This document shows positions 35,886 through 46,298 of a DNA stretch of 64,000 nt, piece by piece. The stretch is from assembly GCF_002964975.1 (NCBI RefSeq), contig NZ_PSZM01000046.1, forward strand, positions 248,001-312,000. Direction: 5' to 3'. A program made the position numbers and the translations under genes. How positions within the stretch are numbered: position 1 is the first letter of the stretch; each line of letters opens with the position of its first letter. The notes under the pieces are model-generated. The model made no database searches, was not told the DNA's origin, and worked only from the letters and a program-made list of their open reading frames with translations. This stretch comes from Apibacter adventoris. GTDB taxonomy: Bacteria; Bacteroidota; Bacteroidia; Flavobacteriales; Weeksellaceae.

Positions 35886-36527
35886 TTATTTAAACCATTC
35901 TTTAGGAAAAACTTTAGGTCTGAAAAAATATGTCCAAGCTAAAATAATGGCTCCGATAGTGATAGAAGAATCTGCTACATTAAATATATAATTAAAGAAT
36001 TGTATTTTTTTTCCGCCCCAAATAGGAAACCAATCAGGGAGAGAAGTATCTATTAAAGGAAAACGTAACATATCTACCACACAACCTCCAAAAAGCGGAG
36101 CATAACCTTTAAAATTCAATTTTGAAATCCCTAAATATTCTACCCATTTTCCTGAAACGGAATTATATGTAGTACCTGAATCAAATATGACTCCATAAAA
36201 AATACTGTCAATCAAATTTCCGATAGCACCTGCAAAAATTAATCCTGCGGGAATAATAAACAACCAAGAAGTTGCTTTTTTGGACCATTTATTTATATAA
36301 TAAGCCATAAAACCAATTAAGACAAATCGTAACAAGCTTAATCCTATTTTTCCTAAAAAACCTCCTAATTGTACTCCATAGGCCATTCCCGGATTTTCAA
36401 CATAAGTAAAGTAAAACCAATTAAATACTTTTACTTCATCATGTAGACTAAAGTGTGTTTTAATATAAATTTTAGAAGCTTGGTCAATTAAAAGGATAAT
36501 AAAGGTTATCCATAAAACTTTTTTCAT
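35886..36527 (-). CDS. lspA: Lipoprotein signal peptidase
   Basis: The 213-residue protein has four membrane helices. The two catalytic Asp sites are visible as GAIGNLIDSIFYGVIFD and FNVADSSITIGAIIL, and the YVENPGMAYG segment is conserved. It is longer than E. coli LspA because of a polar insertion between helices 3 and 4 (about 105-170), a known feature of Bacteroidota LspA. It cleaves prolipoproteins before the lipid-modified Cys, and its substrates should include the many lipoproteins encoded in this window. It is the last gene of the ileS-dksA-lspA operon, 1 base after the dksA-like gene. Confidence 0.95.
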   Translation of the reverse strand: MKKVLWITFIILLIDQASKIYIKTHFSLHDEVKVFNWFYFTYVENPGMAYGVQLGGFLGKIGLSLLRFVLIGFMAYYINKWSKKATSWLFIIPAGLIFAGAIGNLIDSIFYGVIFDSGTTYNSVSGKWVEYLGISKLNFKGYAPLFGGCVVDMLRFPLIDTSLPDWFPIWGGKKIQFFNYIFNVADSSITIGAIILAWTYFFRPKVFPKEWFK

Positions 36528-36528
36528 T

Positions 36529-36909
36529 CTATTGCTGCATATTTTTAGCTTCTATACTTAAGGTAGCATGAGGTACTGCTTTTAATCTTTCCTTACTAAT
36601 TAATTTACCGGTTATTCTACAAATTCCATAGGTTTTATTTTCAATTCTTATTAAGGCATTTCGCAAATCCCTTAAAAATTTTTCCTGACGGGCGGCTAAC
36701 TGTGCATTACTTTCTTTACTCATGGTTTCAGAGCCTTCTTCAAAAGCTTTAAAAGTTGGAGAAGTATCATCTGTCCCATTATTCAGGTCATTAACAAATG
36801 CTTCTTTAAGCATAGTTAAATCATTTTCGGCTTTTTCTATTTTGTCTAAAATGATAGTTTTAAATTCTTCCAGTTCTTCGTCAGAGTATCTTAATTTTTC
36901 TTCGGACAT
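36529..36909 (-). CDS. DksA/TraR-family protein with degenerate zinc finger
   Basis: The 126-residue protein has a coiled-coil N-terminal half (SDEELEEFKTIILDKIEKAE, then LRDLRNALIRIENKTYG) and the C-terminal zinc-finger part YGICRITGKLISKERLKAVPHATLSIE. In E. coli DksA, the finger has four Cys. Here only one Cys is left, as in other Bacteroidota members, so the finger probably folds without zinc. DksA-family proteins bind RNA polymerase in the secondary channel. The acidic tip residues needed for that are not obvious here. The gene lies 4 bases after ileS and 1 base before lspA. Confidence 0.85.
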   Translation of the reverse strand: MSEEKLRYSDEELEEFKTIILDKIEKAENDLTMLKEAFVNDLNNGTDDTSPTFKAFEEGSETMSKESNAQLAARQEKFLRDLRNALIRIENKTYGICRITGKLISKERLKAVPHATLSIEAKNMQQ

Positions 36910-36913
36910 AGGT

Positions 36914-39900
36914 TTAAGTTTTTTTGAGTAAAATAGTTATTTTTATGTCATTAATATCTAATTCAGTTCCATTTAAAATAGTATTAGAAAATACTATATC
37001 CTGAGTTAAGGTTTCTGAACAGATATATTCTTTATTTTGACTAACAGCGTTTTCAATTTCTTTATTGGACTGAATTTCTAGATAAATTCTATCTGTAACT
37101 TCCAGTCCCTGGTTTTTTCGTAGGTTTTGAATTTTATTTACTAATTCTCTGGCTATTCCTTCAGATATTAAATCTGGAGTGAGGGATATATCCAGAGCTA
37201 CAGTTAGTTTACCGTCAGAAATCATGGTCCATCCGGTAACATCCTGTGTTCGTATTTCTACATCATCTAAAGTTAATTTATAACCTTGTACCATGATACT
37301 TCCCTGAGCTTCAAAATCCTGAATTTGAGCATTAGTAAAGGTATTTAATTCTTCAGATACTTTTTTTAGATCTTTTCCTAATTTAGGTCCTAAAGTTTTG
37401 AAATTTGGTTTTAGTGCTTTACTAATAATATCTGAAGATTTTTTAGAATCTAATAATTGTATTTCTTTAACATTTACTTCTTGTTTAATGAGAGTAGATA
37501 CAGATTCTATAATTTTTTGGGTTTGTAGATCTAAAACTGGAATTATAATTTTTTGTAATGGCTGACGTACTTTTATATTTTCTTTTTTTCGTAAAGAGAA
37601 AACCATACTGGTTATCTGCTGAGCAATATGAGTTTCTTTAAGTAATGATTCATTTATTTCAGAAGTATTTTTCTTAGGAAAATCTGATAGATGAACAGAC
37701 TCGAAAGATTCTTTATGTGTTATATTATTAAGGTCTTGATATAGTCTGTCTGAAAAGAAAGGAGCTATAGGAGACATTAATTTAGATACTGTAATTAAGC
37801 ATTGGTAAAGGGTTTGATAAGCAGATATTTTATCAGTTGAGTATTCTCCCTTCCAAAAACGTCTTCTTGAAAGTCTTACATACCAGTTGCTTAAATTATC
37901 TATCACAAAGCTATTTATTGTTCGAGCAGCTTTAGTAGGTTCATAGTCAGAGAGATATTCATCTACTTCTCCTATTAAAATATTTAATTCAGAAAGTATC
38001 CATTGGTCCAGTTCATTTCTTTCATGGAAAGGGATATCATTTTCTTCATACGTAAATTTATCTACATTGGCATATAGGGCAAAGAAAGAGTAAGTATTAT
38101 AGAGTGTTCCAAATATTTTACGTCTTACTTCATCTATTCCTTCTAAATCGAAACGAAGATTATCCCAAGGTTGGGCATTAGATATCATATACCAACGGGT
38201 AGCATCGGGACCATACATGGCTAAAGTTTCAAATGGTTCCACTGCATTTCCCTTACTTTTGGACATTTTATTTCCGTTTTTGTCTAAGACTAGACCATTA
38301 GAAACAACATTTTTAAAGGTAATGCTATCAAATACTAAGGTTCCTATGGCATGTAAAGTATAGAACCATCCGCGAGTTTGATCTACTCCTTCACAGATAA
38401 AATCGGCTGGATAAAATTGATTATTATCAATAAGTTGTTTGTTTTCAAAAGGATAGTGCCATTGGGCATAAGGCATGGAACCTGAATCAAACCAAACGTC
38501 AATCAAATCATTTTCCCGTTTCATGGGTTTTCCGGATTTGGAAACAAGAATTATGGCATCTACAATATTTTTATGAAGATCTATTTTTTCATAATTTTCT
38601 TCTGAAAAATCGTTTATGATAAAGTCTTTGAAAGGATTATTCTGCATAAATCCTGCTTCGATAGATTCTTCTATTTTATGGATAAGTTCTTCTAGGGAAC
38701 CAATTATAATTTCTTCTTTTTTATCTTCAGTCCTCCATATTGGTAGCGGAATTCCCCAATACCTAGATCGAGAAAGATTCCAGTCGTTAGCATTTTCAAG
38801 CCAATTACCAAACCTTCCTTCACCTGTAGCTTTAGGCTTCCAATTGATGGATTGGTTAAGTTCTGTCATTCTTTTTCGAACTTCGGGAATTTTTATGAAC
38901 CAAGAGTCTAATGGATAATATAAAATAGGGGTGTCTGTTCGCCAACAATGTGGATAGTTGTGAACATATTTTTCCACTTTAAATGCTTTGTTTTCTATTT
39001 TTAATAAAATAGCTATTTCTACATCTATAGATTTTTCTGGAGCTTCACCGGGTTTATAATATTCATTTTTTACATATTTATTTCTAAATCCTTCCGGTAA
39101 AGATTCAATATATTTTCCTTGTAGATTTACCAGTGGCACCGGATTGTTGTTTTCATCCAAAACAAGTAAAGGAGGTACACCTTGTTCTTTAGACACACGT
39201 GCATCGTCTGCCCCAAACGTAGGGGCTGTATGAACTATTCCGGTTCCGTCTTCTGTCGTTACAAAATCTCCTTCTATTACAACAAAAGCATTTTCAGCAT
39301 CTTTATATGGTAAAGCCCATGGAAGTAATTGCTCATATTTAATACCTAAAAGTTCTTTTCCTTTGTATTCTTTAAGAATCTTGTACGGAATTTCTTTGGT
39401 TTCTGAAGAAAAGCTTTTGAATTTTTCTTCAGATTCGGTTAGTTTGAATTTTTTTCCAAACTGATAGTTTATAAGATTTTTAGCTAATATTACATTTATT
39501 GGTTCAAAAGTATATTGATTGAAAGTTTTAATTAATACATAATCAATATTAGATCCAACAGTGAGGGCAGTATTAGATGGTAGTGTCCAAGGAGTAGTCG
39601 TCCAGGCAAGAAAATAAACGGCTCCTTCAACAGAATCAAATAGGGACGTAGTATCTTTTTTTGCTTTGAATTGTGCTACAATAGTTGTATCGGTAACATC
39701 TCGGTAACACCCGGGCATATTTAACTCATGAGAAGATAAGCCGGTTCCTGCTTTAGGAGAATAAGGCTGTACGGTATATCCTTTGTATAGTAGTTTTTTA
39801 TTGTAAATTTCTTTTAATAGCCACCATACACTCTCCATGTATTTGGATTGATATGTTATATAAGGGTGTTTAAGATCTACCCAATAACCTATTTTTTCTG

Positions 39901-40309
39901 TTAAGGTGTTCCATACATCCGTATACCTCATAACAGCCTCTTTGCAGGCTTTGTTATATTCTTCTACTGATATTTTTTTTCCAATATCTTCTTTAGTGAT
40001 GCCTAATTCTTTTTCTACGCCTAATTCTACAGGCAGTCCATGTGTGTCCCAACCGGCTTTTCTAAATACTTGTTTGCCTTTTAGGGTTTGGTAACGACAA
40101 AAAATGTCTTTGATTGTGCGTGCCATGACATGGTGTATTCCAGGCATACCATTTGCAGATGGAGGTCCTTCAAAAAAAACATATTTAACTTTTCCCTCAC
40201 GACGTTCAACACTTTTCTGAAAAGTATGGTTTTGTTTCCAAAATTTTAAAACATCATCCGCAATTTTTATAAGGTCTAATCCGCTATATTCTTGAAATTT
40301 ACTGTTCAT
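36914..40309 (-). CDS. ileS: Isoleucyl-tRNA synthetase
   Basis: The 1131-residue class I synthetase has a GIHH variant of the HIGH motif in GMPGIHHVMARTIKDIF. The CP1 editing domain, DVWFDSGSMPYAQW and the KMSKSKGN motif follow, then the anticodon-binding domain and a C-terminal extension. The length and GIHH motif match the eukaryote-like IleS type found in Bacteroidota, a type that is often less sensitive to mupirocin. It is the first gene of a tight operon with the dksA-like gene and lspA. A TATATTCG element reads on the minus strand at 40342-40349, close to the expected promoter position. Confidence 0.96.
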   Translation of the reverse strand: MNSKFQEYSGLDLIKIADDVLKFWKQNHTFQKSVERREGKVKYVFFEGPPSANGMPGIHHVMARTIKDIFCRYQTLKGKQVFRKAGWDTHGLPVELGVEKELGITKEDIGKKISVEEYNKACKEAVMRYTDVWNTLTEKIGYWVDLKHPYITYQSKYMESVWWLLKEIYNKKLLYKGYTVQPYSPKAGTGLSSHELNMPGCYRDVTDTTIVAQFKAKKDTTSLFDSVEGAVYFLAWTTTPWTLPSNTALTVGSNIDYVLIKTFNQYTFEPINVILAKNLINYQFGKKFKLTESEEKFKSFSSETKEIPYKILKEYKGKELLGIKYEQLLPWALPYKDAENAFVVIEGDFVTTEDGTGIVHTAPTFGADDARVSKEQGVPPLLVLDENNNPVPLVNLQGKYIESLPEGFRNKYVKNEYYKPGEAPEKSIDVEIAILLKIENKAFKVEKYVHNYPHCWRTDTPILYYPLDSWFIKIPEVRKRMTELNQSINWKPKATGEGRFGNWLENANDWNLSRSRYWGIPLPIWRTEDKKEEIIIGSLEELIHKIEESIEAGFMQNNPFKDFIINDFSEENYEKIDLHKNIVDAIILVSKSGKPMKRENDLIDVWFDSGSMPYAQWHYPFENKQLIDNNQFYPADFICEGVDQTRGWFYTLHAIGTLVFDSITFKNVVSNGLVLDKNGNKMSKSKGNAVEPFETLAMYGPDATRWYMISNAQPWDNLRFDLEGIDEVRRKIFGTLYNTYSFFALYANVDKFTYEENDIPFHERNELDQWILSELNILIGEVDEYLSDYEPTKAARTINSFVIDNLSNWYVRLSRRRFWKGEYSTDKISAYQTLYQCLITVSKLMSPIAPFFSDRLYQDLNNITHKESFESVHLSDFPKKNTSEINESLLKETHIAQQITSMVFSLRKKENIKVRQPLQKIIIPVLDLQTQKIIESVSTLIKQEVNVKEIQLLDSKKSSDIISKALKPNFKTLGPKLGKDLKKVSEELNTFTNAQIQDFEAQGSIMVQGYKLTLDDVEIRTQDVTGWTMISDGKLTVALDISLTPDLISEGIARELVNKIQNLRKNQGLEVTDRIYLEIQSNKEIENAVSQNKEYICSETLTQDIVFSNTILNGTELDINDIKITILLKKT

Positions 40310-40689
40310 TTTTATTTTAGCCTAGGGTAAAAATTAATTTGCGAATATAAAAAAAAAATATAAGTTTTCTGCTGTTTTTTTATGTTGAATGTGAATTATT
40401 TTAGTGGATTTGAGTCTTAAATTATAGATTGGTTTTTTACTATTTTTTCCCAAAATAATATAATCTTTAATTTAAAGTTATAAGTAAATTAAATTATAAG
40501 AAAAGTAATAAAGATTTTTTGTTAAATAATTGAATGTTAAATTTTTTTTTAATGATAAAATCATAAAATAAAACAGTTTTTAAATATTAGAAATTACTTT
40601 CCGAATTGATAAGTTAAATGTTAATCATAAGTTTTTTAAATATGGAAAGCTCTATATAATAAATATATAAAGGATGTTTTATTTACCGA
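40310..40689. other. AT-rich intergenic stretch between cls and ileS
   Basis: 380 bases. Apart from the possible ileS promoter at its left end (TATATTCG on the minus strand, 40342-40349), I see only AT-rich sequence with no gene or clear repeat. Confidence 0.5.
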
Positions 40690-42180
40690 CTATAATAAAG
40701 GGGAAACTAATTTGGCTATAGAATTTCCGAATTTTATAAATTTATTTCTGTTTTTCCATTCTTTATAATCAAGTTCAATACTATTTTTTATATCTTCCAT
40801 AAATGCTTCAGAGAGTTGTTGATTGGTTGTTTTGCTATATAATAAAGCACTAATTTCGAAATTCAGATCAAAGCTTCTCATGTCTATATTAGCAGATCCT
40901 ACTACAGATAAGTTATTATCTGATACGATAGTTTTAGCATGTACAAAACCCTTGGTGTATCTGTATATTCTTACTCCGGCAGCTAATAATTCTTCATAAT
41001 AGGCACAAGATGCTGCATTTACGATTATGCTATCGGATTTATAAGGTACGAGTAAACGTACATCTACTCCGCTAAGTGCAGAATATTTTAAAGCATTTAC
41101 AATGGTTTCACTAGGAATTAGGTAGGGTGTGGTAAGATATAATCTTTCTTTACTTGACATGATGACTCCATTGTAGGCAAGCATTATGGTAGCTCTATCA
41201 CTATCAGGTCCACTGGAAGCAATTTGTAAAAGTTCATAATTATGAGATTCTTTTTCTGAGCTGACAGGATGAAAATATTGTGTATCGTAAATATCAACTT
41301 TGTTTTTGGAACAAAAATTCCAATCGTTTAAAAAAGTAAATTGTAAACCATTTACAGCCTCTCCTTTTATCATAAGATGCGTGTCACGCCAATAAAGGGT
41401 ATTGTCTGGAGTATTTATATATTTATCGTTAACATTTATTCCTCCTAAAAATCCTGTTTCTGAATCTATAATAATTATTTTTCGGTGATTTCTATAGTTC
41501 ATTCTGTTAGCTAAAGCATATAGTTTAATTTGGTAAAAAGCAGCTACTTGAACTCCACCATTAATTAATTCTTTATACATTCTTTTCCTTAGTTCATGGC
41601 TACCAAAATCATCAAATATGAAACGAACAACAACTCCTTCTTGTGCTTTTTTAATGAGAATATCTTTAATTTTATTTCCTATTTTGTCATCAGAAAAGAT
41701 ATAATATTGTATATGTATGTGATGTTTAGCTTTTTTTAATTCTGATAATACGACTTCAAATTTGTTTTCCCCGTTTATTAATAATTCTGTTTTTTCTGCA
41801 GTGTATAATGCTGATAATGAGTCTTTCAATAGCATACGGATAGGTAGTGTCTTTCCTTCTAAGAGCTTTGCATGATCTTTTATTCTTTGTTCTGTATTTT
41901 TAAGTATAATTTTTTTTGTGTTATTGTAATAAGTTTTATTTTTTGTATATTTTCTTTTATATAATTTTTCTAATCTATAATTTACTCCAATAGAAAAATA
42001 TAAAATACATCCTACAATAGGCAAAGCTAGAACTAATAGTAGATATCCTAAAGCTTTGGAAGGACTTTCCGTGTCTTTTATTATTTTTACAATTGTATAT
42101 AGAATTATTAAAATGTAAAGTATAATTCCTACAATAAACGCAAGTTGTGAGAAATCTAAAGATTTAATCCAATTAACCAT
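40690..42180 (-). CDS. cls: Cardiolipin synthase
   Basis: The 496-residue phospholipase-D-family enzyme has two N-terminal membrane helices (about 13-35 and 40-62). The two HxK motifs are NHRKIIIIDSETGFLGG and VHAKTIVSDNNLSVVG. Both His-Lys-Asp sets are intact, and the downstream GSANIDMRS is also conserved. The enzyme joins two phosphatidylglycerol molecules to form cardiolipin in the inner membrane. The gene is monocistronic. The 286 bases upstream (42181-42466) contain no visible gene. Confidence 0.95.
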   Translation of the reverse strand: MVNWIKSLDFSQLAFIVGIILYILIILYTIVKIIKDTESPSKALGYLLLVLALPIVGCILYFSIGVNYRLEKLYKRKYTKNKTYYNNTKKIILKNTEQRIKDHAKLLEGKTLPIRMLLKDSLSALYTAEKTELLINGENKFEVVLSELKKAKHHIHIQYYIFSDDKIGNKIKDILIKKAQEGVVVRFIFDDFGSHELRKRMYKELINGGVQVAAFYQIKLYALANRMNYRNHRKIIIIDSETGFLGGINVNDKYINTPDNTLYWRDTHLMIKGEAVNGLQFTFLNDWNFCSKNKVDIYDTQYFHPVSSEKESHNYELLQIASSGPDSDRATIMLAYNGVIMSSKERLYLTTPYLIPSETIVNALKYSALSGVDVRLLVPYKSDSIIVNAASCAYYEELLAAGVRIYRYTKGFVHAKTIVSDNNLSVVGSANIDMRSFDLNFEISALLYSKTTNQQLSEAFMEDIKNSIELDYKEWKNRNKFIKFGNSIAKLVSPLL

Positions 42181-42466
42181 TAATATTTTTTCTATTAAAT
42201 ATGTAACTATTAATGGTAAAGTTAATAAAATAATAAATAGAATTTTTTTAATCTAATAAGAAAAATAACACAAAACTATTATTATTAATTTTTATAATAT
42301 TTGAATTGTCAAAGTTTTCAATTTTATTTTAAGGCAATATCTAAAAAAAATTATATTGGGAACTTTATTTATACGTAGTGTTAAAAGTCTTTTTATAAGT
42401 TAAATATTTACAACTTATGTTATTATAAATTGTAAAAATATTAATTTAAAAGGATAAAAATAATTT

Positions 42467-42997
42467 TTAAGTTGAAGTGGTTGTATCTTCGGTATTTAGA
42501 TAATCCCAGTCACCTTTAGTTCTCATTACTTGTTCTATTACATCTCTTACACAACCCTTACCTCCTTTTAAGGGAGAAATATAGTCAGCAATAGATAAAA
42601 TTTCAGAACATGCATCTTTAGGCGCCGCTCCAACTCCTACCCGGGTCATGACATCATAGTCGGGTAGATCATCCCCCATATAAAGAATTTCCTGAGGTTT
42701 TAAATTATATTTATATAAAAAATCTTCTAAATCGTCCCATTTGTGTTTGGAGTCCAGATATATATCTGTGATACCTAGATAGTTAAGTCTGCTTACTACA
42801 GATTGATCTCTACCTCCTGTAATAACGGCAATTTTATATCCTTTTTTTATGGCAAACTGTAATACAAATCCGTCTTTAGTATTCATACTACGGATCATTT
42901 CATTATTTATTAATATAATACTACCGTCTGTCATCACTCCATCTACATCAAATACGAAAGCATTAATATGATTTAGTTTTTCTTTATAATTAATCAT
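42467..42997 (-). CDS. kdsC: KDO-8-phosphate phosphatase, KdsC-type HAD
   Basis: The 176-residue HAD phosphatase has motif I FVFDVDGVMTDG (nucleophile Asp), motif II in AVITGGRDQSVVSRL, and motif IV GDDLPDYDVM. Size and the DVDGVMTDGS signature match KdsC, a C0-type HAD tetramer that dephosphorylates 3-deoxy-D-manno-octulosonate-8-phosphate in LPS inner-core synthesis. Its presence supports a Gram-negative envelope. It overlaps the DUF2520 gene by 8 bases and ends the pheT-DUF2520-kdsC operon. Confidence 0.92.
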   Translation of the reverse strand: MINYKEKLNHINAFVFDVDGVMTDGSIILINNEMIRSMNTKDGFVLQFAIKKGYKIAVITGGRDQSVVSRLNYLGITDIYLDSKHKWDDLEDFLYKYNLKPQEILYMGDDLPDYDVMTRVGVGAAPKDACSEILSIADYISPLKGGKGCVRDVIEQVMRTKGDWDYLNTEDTTTST

Positions 42998-43769
42998 GAT
43001 AAGTTTTAATTATAGATTCTGTGATTAGCTTATATATTTGGTATCTTGTAGAATTAGGATCTGACTCTAAAATTTGTAAATGTTTATTAATAATTTCTTC
43101 ATCTTGTCTTTTAGCAGGTCCCGTTTGAGCTTCAAAAGGAGACATGTTATTTTGAATCTTATCTACAGTTTCTTTTATTAAAGGTACTAATATGTTAAAA
43201 GGAATTCCTTGTTTTTTGCATATTTCTCCGGCAATGTAATATAAGTGATTTGTGAAATTACTGGCCCATACGGCAGACATGTGTACGGGTAATCTTTTTT
43301 CGTACGGCATTACATAAACTTCTTCGGATATCCGTTTACCTAGGGAAATCAATTCATTTTGATCATTTATATTTTCAGCTTCCACTAAAAAAGGAATTTC
43401 GTCATATTTTATGTTTTTGTTTTTTGAAAATGTTTGTAACGGGTAAAATACCCCTTTTCTGTATTTACCTTTAAGTGCAGTAATGGGTGTTGCACCAGAA
43501 GTGTGTACAACTAAACAGTCTTCAAATGGAATGTAATAAGAAATTTCCGGTATTGCTTTGTCACTGGTACATATAATGTAAATATCGGCTTTTTCAATTT
43601 CTGAAATTTTATCGGTATATTTAATATTATAATTATTTGCCAGATCTTGAGCTTTTTCTAAGGTGCGATTAAAAATTTGAACTACATTTAGCGTATTTTC
43701 TAATAGAGCTCTTGTTAAATGGAAAGCTACATTACCAGCTCCTACTATTACAATTTTTCTACTACTCAT
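42990..43769 (-). CDS. Rossmann-fold DUF2520 protein
   Basis: The 259-residue protein starts with an NAD(P)-type Rossmann motif, IVIVGAGNVAFHLTRAL. DIYIICTSDKAIPEI and LVVHTSGATP follow, and then an all-helical C-terminal domain with LPVHMSAVWASNFTNHLY and SPFEAQTGPAKRQDEE. This is the DUF2520/F420-dependent-oxidoreductase-like arrangement. The C-terminal half resembles NADP-dependent oxidoreductases of the KARI/6PGDH superfamily, but the substrate is unknown. It sits between pheT and kdsC (7-base gap and 8-base overlap), an order conserved in relatives as far as I know. Confidence 0.88.
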   Translation of the reverse strand: MSSRKIVIVGAGNVAFHLTRALLENTLNVVQIFNRTLEKAQDLANNYNIKYTDKISEIEKADIYIICTSDKAIPEISYYIPFEDCLVVHTSGATPITALKGKYRKGVFYPLQTFSKNKNIKYDEIPFLVEAENINDQNELISLGKRISEEVYVMPYEKRLPVHMSAVWASNFTNHLYYIAGEICKKQGIPFNILVPLIKETVDKIQNNMSPFEAQTGPAKRQDEEIINKHLQILESDPNSTRYQIYKLITESIIKTYHD

Positions 43770-43776
43770 TTTTGGA

Positions 43777-46200
43777 TTAATTATTTCTTAATTCTGCATG
43801 AAACTGTGAGGAGAATTTCTCTATAAGTTTATTCATGACTTTGTCAATATCCTTTTCAGTAATAGTTTTATTTTCGTTTTGTAAATAAAAGTTTAATGCA
43901 TATGATTTTTTATTATCGGGAAGGTTTTTCCCTTCATATACATCAAATAAGTTTACAGATTTTAGTAATTTTCGTTCTGTTTCAAAAGCAGCGTTGTATA
44001 GATCAATATATTTTATATTTTTATCTAAAAGTAAGGCTAAATCTCTACTGGATCCGGGGAATTTTGGGATTTCAATTAATTTTTTAGCAGGTTTATTAGC
44101 TGAAATTAGGAAAAGTTTTTCCCATTCTAATTCGGCATAAAAAACTTCTTCTTTGATGTTATATTCTTTTAATATTTTAGAATTAATGCTACCCATTTTG
44201 ACTAATGAGCCTTTATTATTTTTTAATTCTATGCCTTCTTTAAAGAGAGAGGTTTCTATAGGTTTTTCCTGAATATTGTAAACAGAAAGTGTTTTAAATA
44301 ATTGTTGAATAATCCCTTTTAAATGATAAAAGGTACTATTATTATTTGGATAGATCCAATTATTTTCTTGAATATTTCCAGATATGGCTATAGCTAATTT
44401 TTTGTGTTCTAAATATTTTTCCTGAGATTTAAAATATACTTTTCCAAATTCAAATAGTTTGATTTCTTTTTGGTTTCGGTTTATGTTAAAAGCTATATTC
44501 CCTAATAGTCCATAAACCAAAGATTGACGCATAACAGCTAATTCATTGCTTAACGGATTTAATATTTCTACATAGGTATTATTATTTTCTTCTCTTTTTT
44601 CTGTTAAAGAATTATTTATTACTTCATTAAAACCATGAGATGTTAGCTGATTTGCTATTACATTTTCTATATGTTCATCATTTTTTTGTTCAGATTTTGT
44701 ATAGGCAAAAGAGAATTTTTCAGGAAATTCTATTTGATTATATCCATAAATACGAGCTACTTCTTCAATAACATCAATTTCGCGTGTTACATCCACTCTA
44801 TATGCAGGAATAATGAGGTCCAAAACTTCATTAGTTTCACTTATAATTGTTATATCTAAAGATTTTAGTATTTCTTTTATTTGATCTCTGTGGATTCTTT
44901 TTCCTAAAATCTGATCAATTTTATAATATCTTAATATAGTGTTTGAATTATTGATCGGTGATGGATAATGATCAATGATTTCACCTATAATTTTTCCTTG
45001 TGTTAATTCTTGAAATAACTGACCTGCTTTTTTTAATGCTAAAATAGTAATATTAGGATCTATCCCTCTTTCAAAACGGAAAGAAGAATCTGTATTGAGA
45101 CCTTCTTTTTTAGAGGTTTTTCTAATGGATACGGGTTGAAAATAGGCAGCTTCTAAAAATATGTTTTTAGTGGTTTCTGTTACACCGGAATCTTTTCCTC
45201 CATAAACTCCAGCAATGCACATTGGAATATTATTTCCGTCTTTAATTATTAATTCATCAGAATTCAAAACCCTTTTCACACCATCTAAAGTGGTAATTGT
45301 TGTTCCCTCCTCAACAGTACCTACAATTATTTTTTGTTTTCCAATTTTGTCAGCATCAAAAGCATGGAGAGGTTGCCCGTAAGAATGTAAAATGTAATTT
45401 GTAATATCTACTGCATTATTAATAGGAGATAACCCTATGGTTTTAAGCTGATCTTGTAGCCATTGGGGAGAAGATCCTAATTGAATATCTTTAATGTATA
45501 TGCCTGAATATCTGGGGCATAATTCAGTATTTTCAATTTCTATCTCTATAGGGTTTCCTTTTTCCTCATCCAGTTTAAAATTTTCAATTGTAAGCGGAGC
45601 TAAAGTAGATTTTATTTTTTTATTTTTTAAAGAGGCATATAAGTCTCTGGCTACTCCGTAATGACTCATTGCATCTGTTCGGTTAGGGGTAAGGCCAATT
45701 TCTATACAATAGTCTTTTGTTACCTGATATACTTCACTTAAAGGTGTCCCTGCTTTTAGTTCTGAATCGAGAATAATTATACCGTCATGGTTTTCCCCTA
45801 TTCCCAGTTCATCTTCAGCACAAATCATACCCAGAGATTCTTCCCCTCGTATTTTACTTTTTTTTATTTCAAATTTTTCTCCATTTTTTGGATATAAAAT
45901 TGTACCGACGGTAGCTACTGGTACTTTTTGCCCAAGAGCTACATTCGGTGCACCACATACAATTTGTACAATTTTATTATCTCCTAAATTGACCTGTGTT
46001 ACTTTTAATTTATCGGCATTAGAATGTTTTTCACATTGTATGACTTCTCCAACAATAACTCCTTCCAAGCTTCCTTTAATAGATTCTATTTCTTCTATTC
46101 CTTCTACTTCTAATCCTGTGTCCGTAAGTGTTGAGGCTATTCTTTCTATAGAAATGTCTGTATTAATATATTTTTTTAACCAGTTATATGATATTTTCAT
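43777..46200 (-). CDS. pheT: Phenylalanyl-tRNA synthetase beta subunit
   Basis: The 807-residue subunit has the expected modules in order. A tRNA-binding EMAP-like domain covers about 40-150 (VVGEVIQCEKHSNADKLKV). The B3/B4 editing domain is about 210-390, the B5 domain about 405-480 and the catalytic-like core about 490-690. A C-terminal FDX-ACB anticodon-binding domain covers about 715-807 (PKFPGSSRDLALLLDKNI). With PheS (not in this window) it charges tRNA-Phe, and this subunit edits mischarged Tyr. It is first in the pheT-DUF2520-kdsC operon. Confidence 0.96.
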   Translation of the reverse strand: MKISYNWLKKYINTDISIERIASTLTDTGLEVEGIEEIESIKGSLEGVIVGEVIQCEKHSNADKLKVTQVNLGDNKIVQIVCGAPNVALGQKVPVATVGTILYPKNGEKFEIKKSKIRGEESLGMICAEDELGIGENHDGIIILDSELKAGTPLSEVYQVTKDYCIEIGLTPNRTDAMSHYGVARDLYASLKNKKIKSTLAPLTIENFKLDEEKGNPIEIEIENTELCPRYSGIYIKDIQLGSSPQWLQDQLKTIGLSPINNAVDITNYILHSYGQPLHAFDADKIGKQKIIVGTVEEGTTITTLDGVKRVLNSDELIIKDGNNIPMCIAGVYGGKDSGVTETTKNIFLEAAYFQPVSIRKTSKKEGLNTDSSFRFERGIDPNITILALKKAGQLFQELTQGKIIGEIIDHYPSPINNSNTILRYYKIDQILGKRIHRDQIKEILKSLDITIISETNEVLDLIIPAYRVDVTREIDVIEEVARIYGYNQIEFPEKFSFAYTKSEQKNDEHIENVIANQLTSHGFNEVINNSLTEKREENNNTYVEILNPLSNELAVMRQSLVYGLLGNIAFNINRNQKEIKLFEFGKVYFKSQEKYLEHKKLAIAISGNIQENNWIYPNNNSTFYHLKGIIQQLFKTLSVYNIQEKPIETSLFKEGIELKNNKGSLVKMGSINSKILKEYNIKEEVFYAELEWEKLFLISANKPAKKLIEIPKFPGSSRDLALLLDKNIKYIDLYNAAFETERKLLKSVNLFDVYEGKNLPDNKKSYALNFYLQNENKTITEKDIDKVMNKLIEKFSSQFHAELRNN

Positions 46201-46298
46201 TTTTTATAAAAACTATGATATATGTAAACTTGCGCTTATATATTTATAAAATAAATTTTATATGATTATATGAATTTAATATTTTAAAGTTTTTGTTG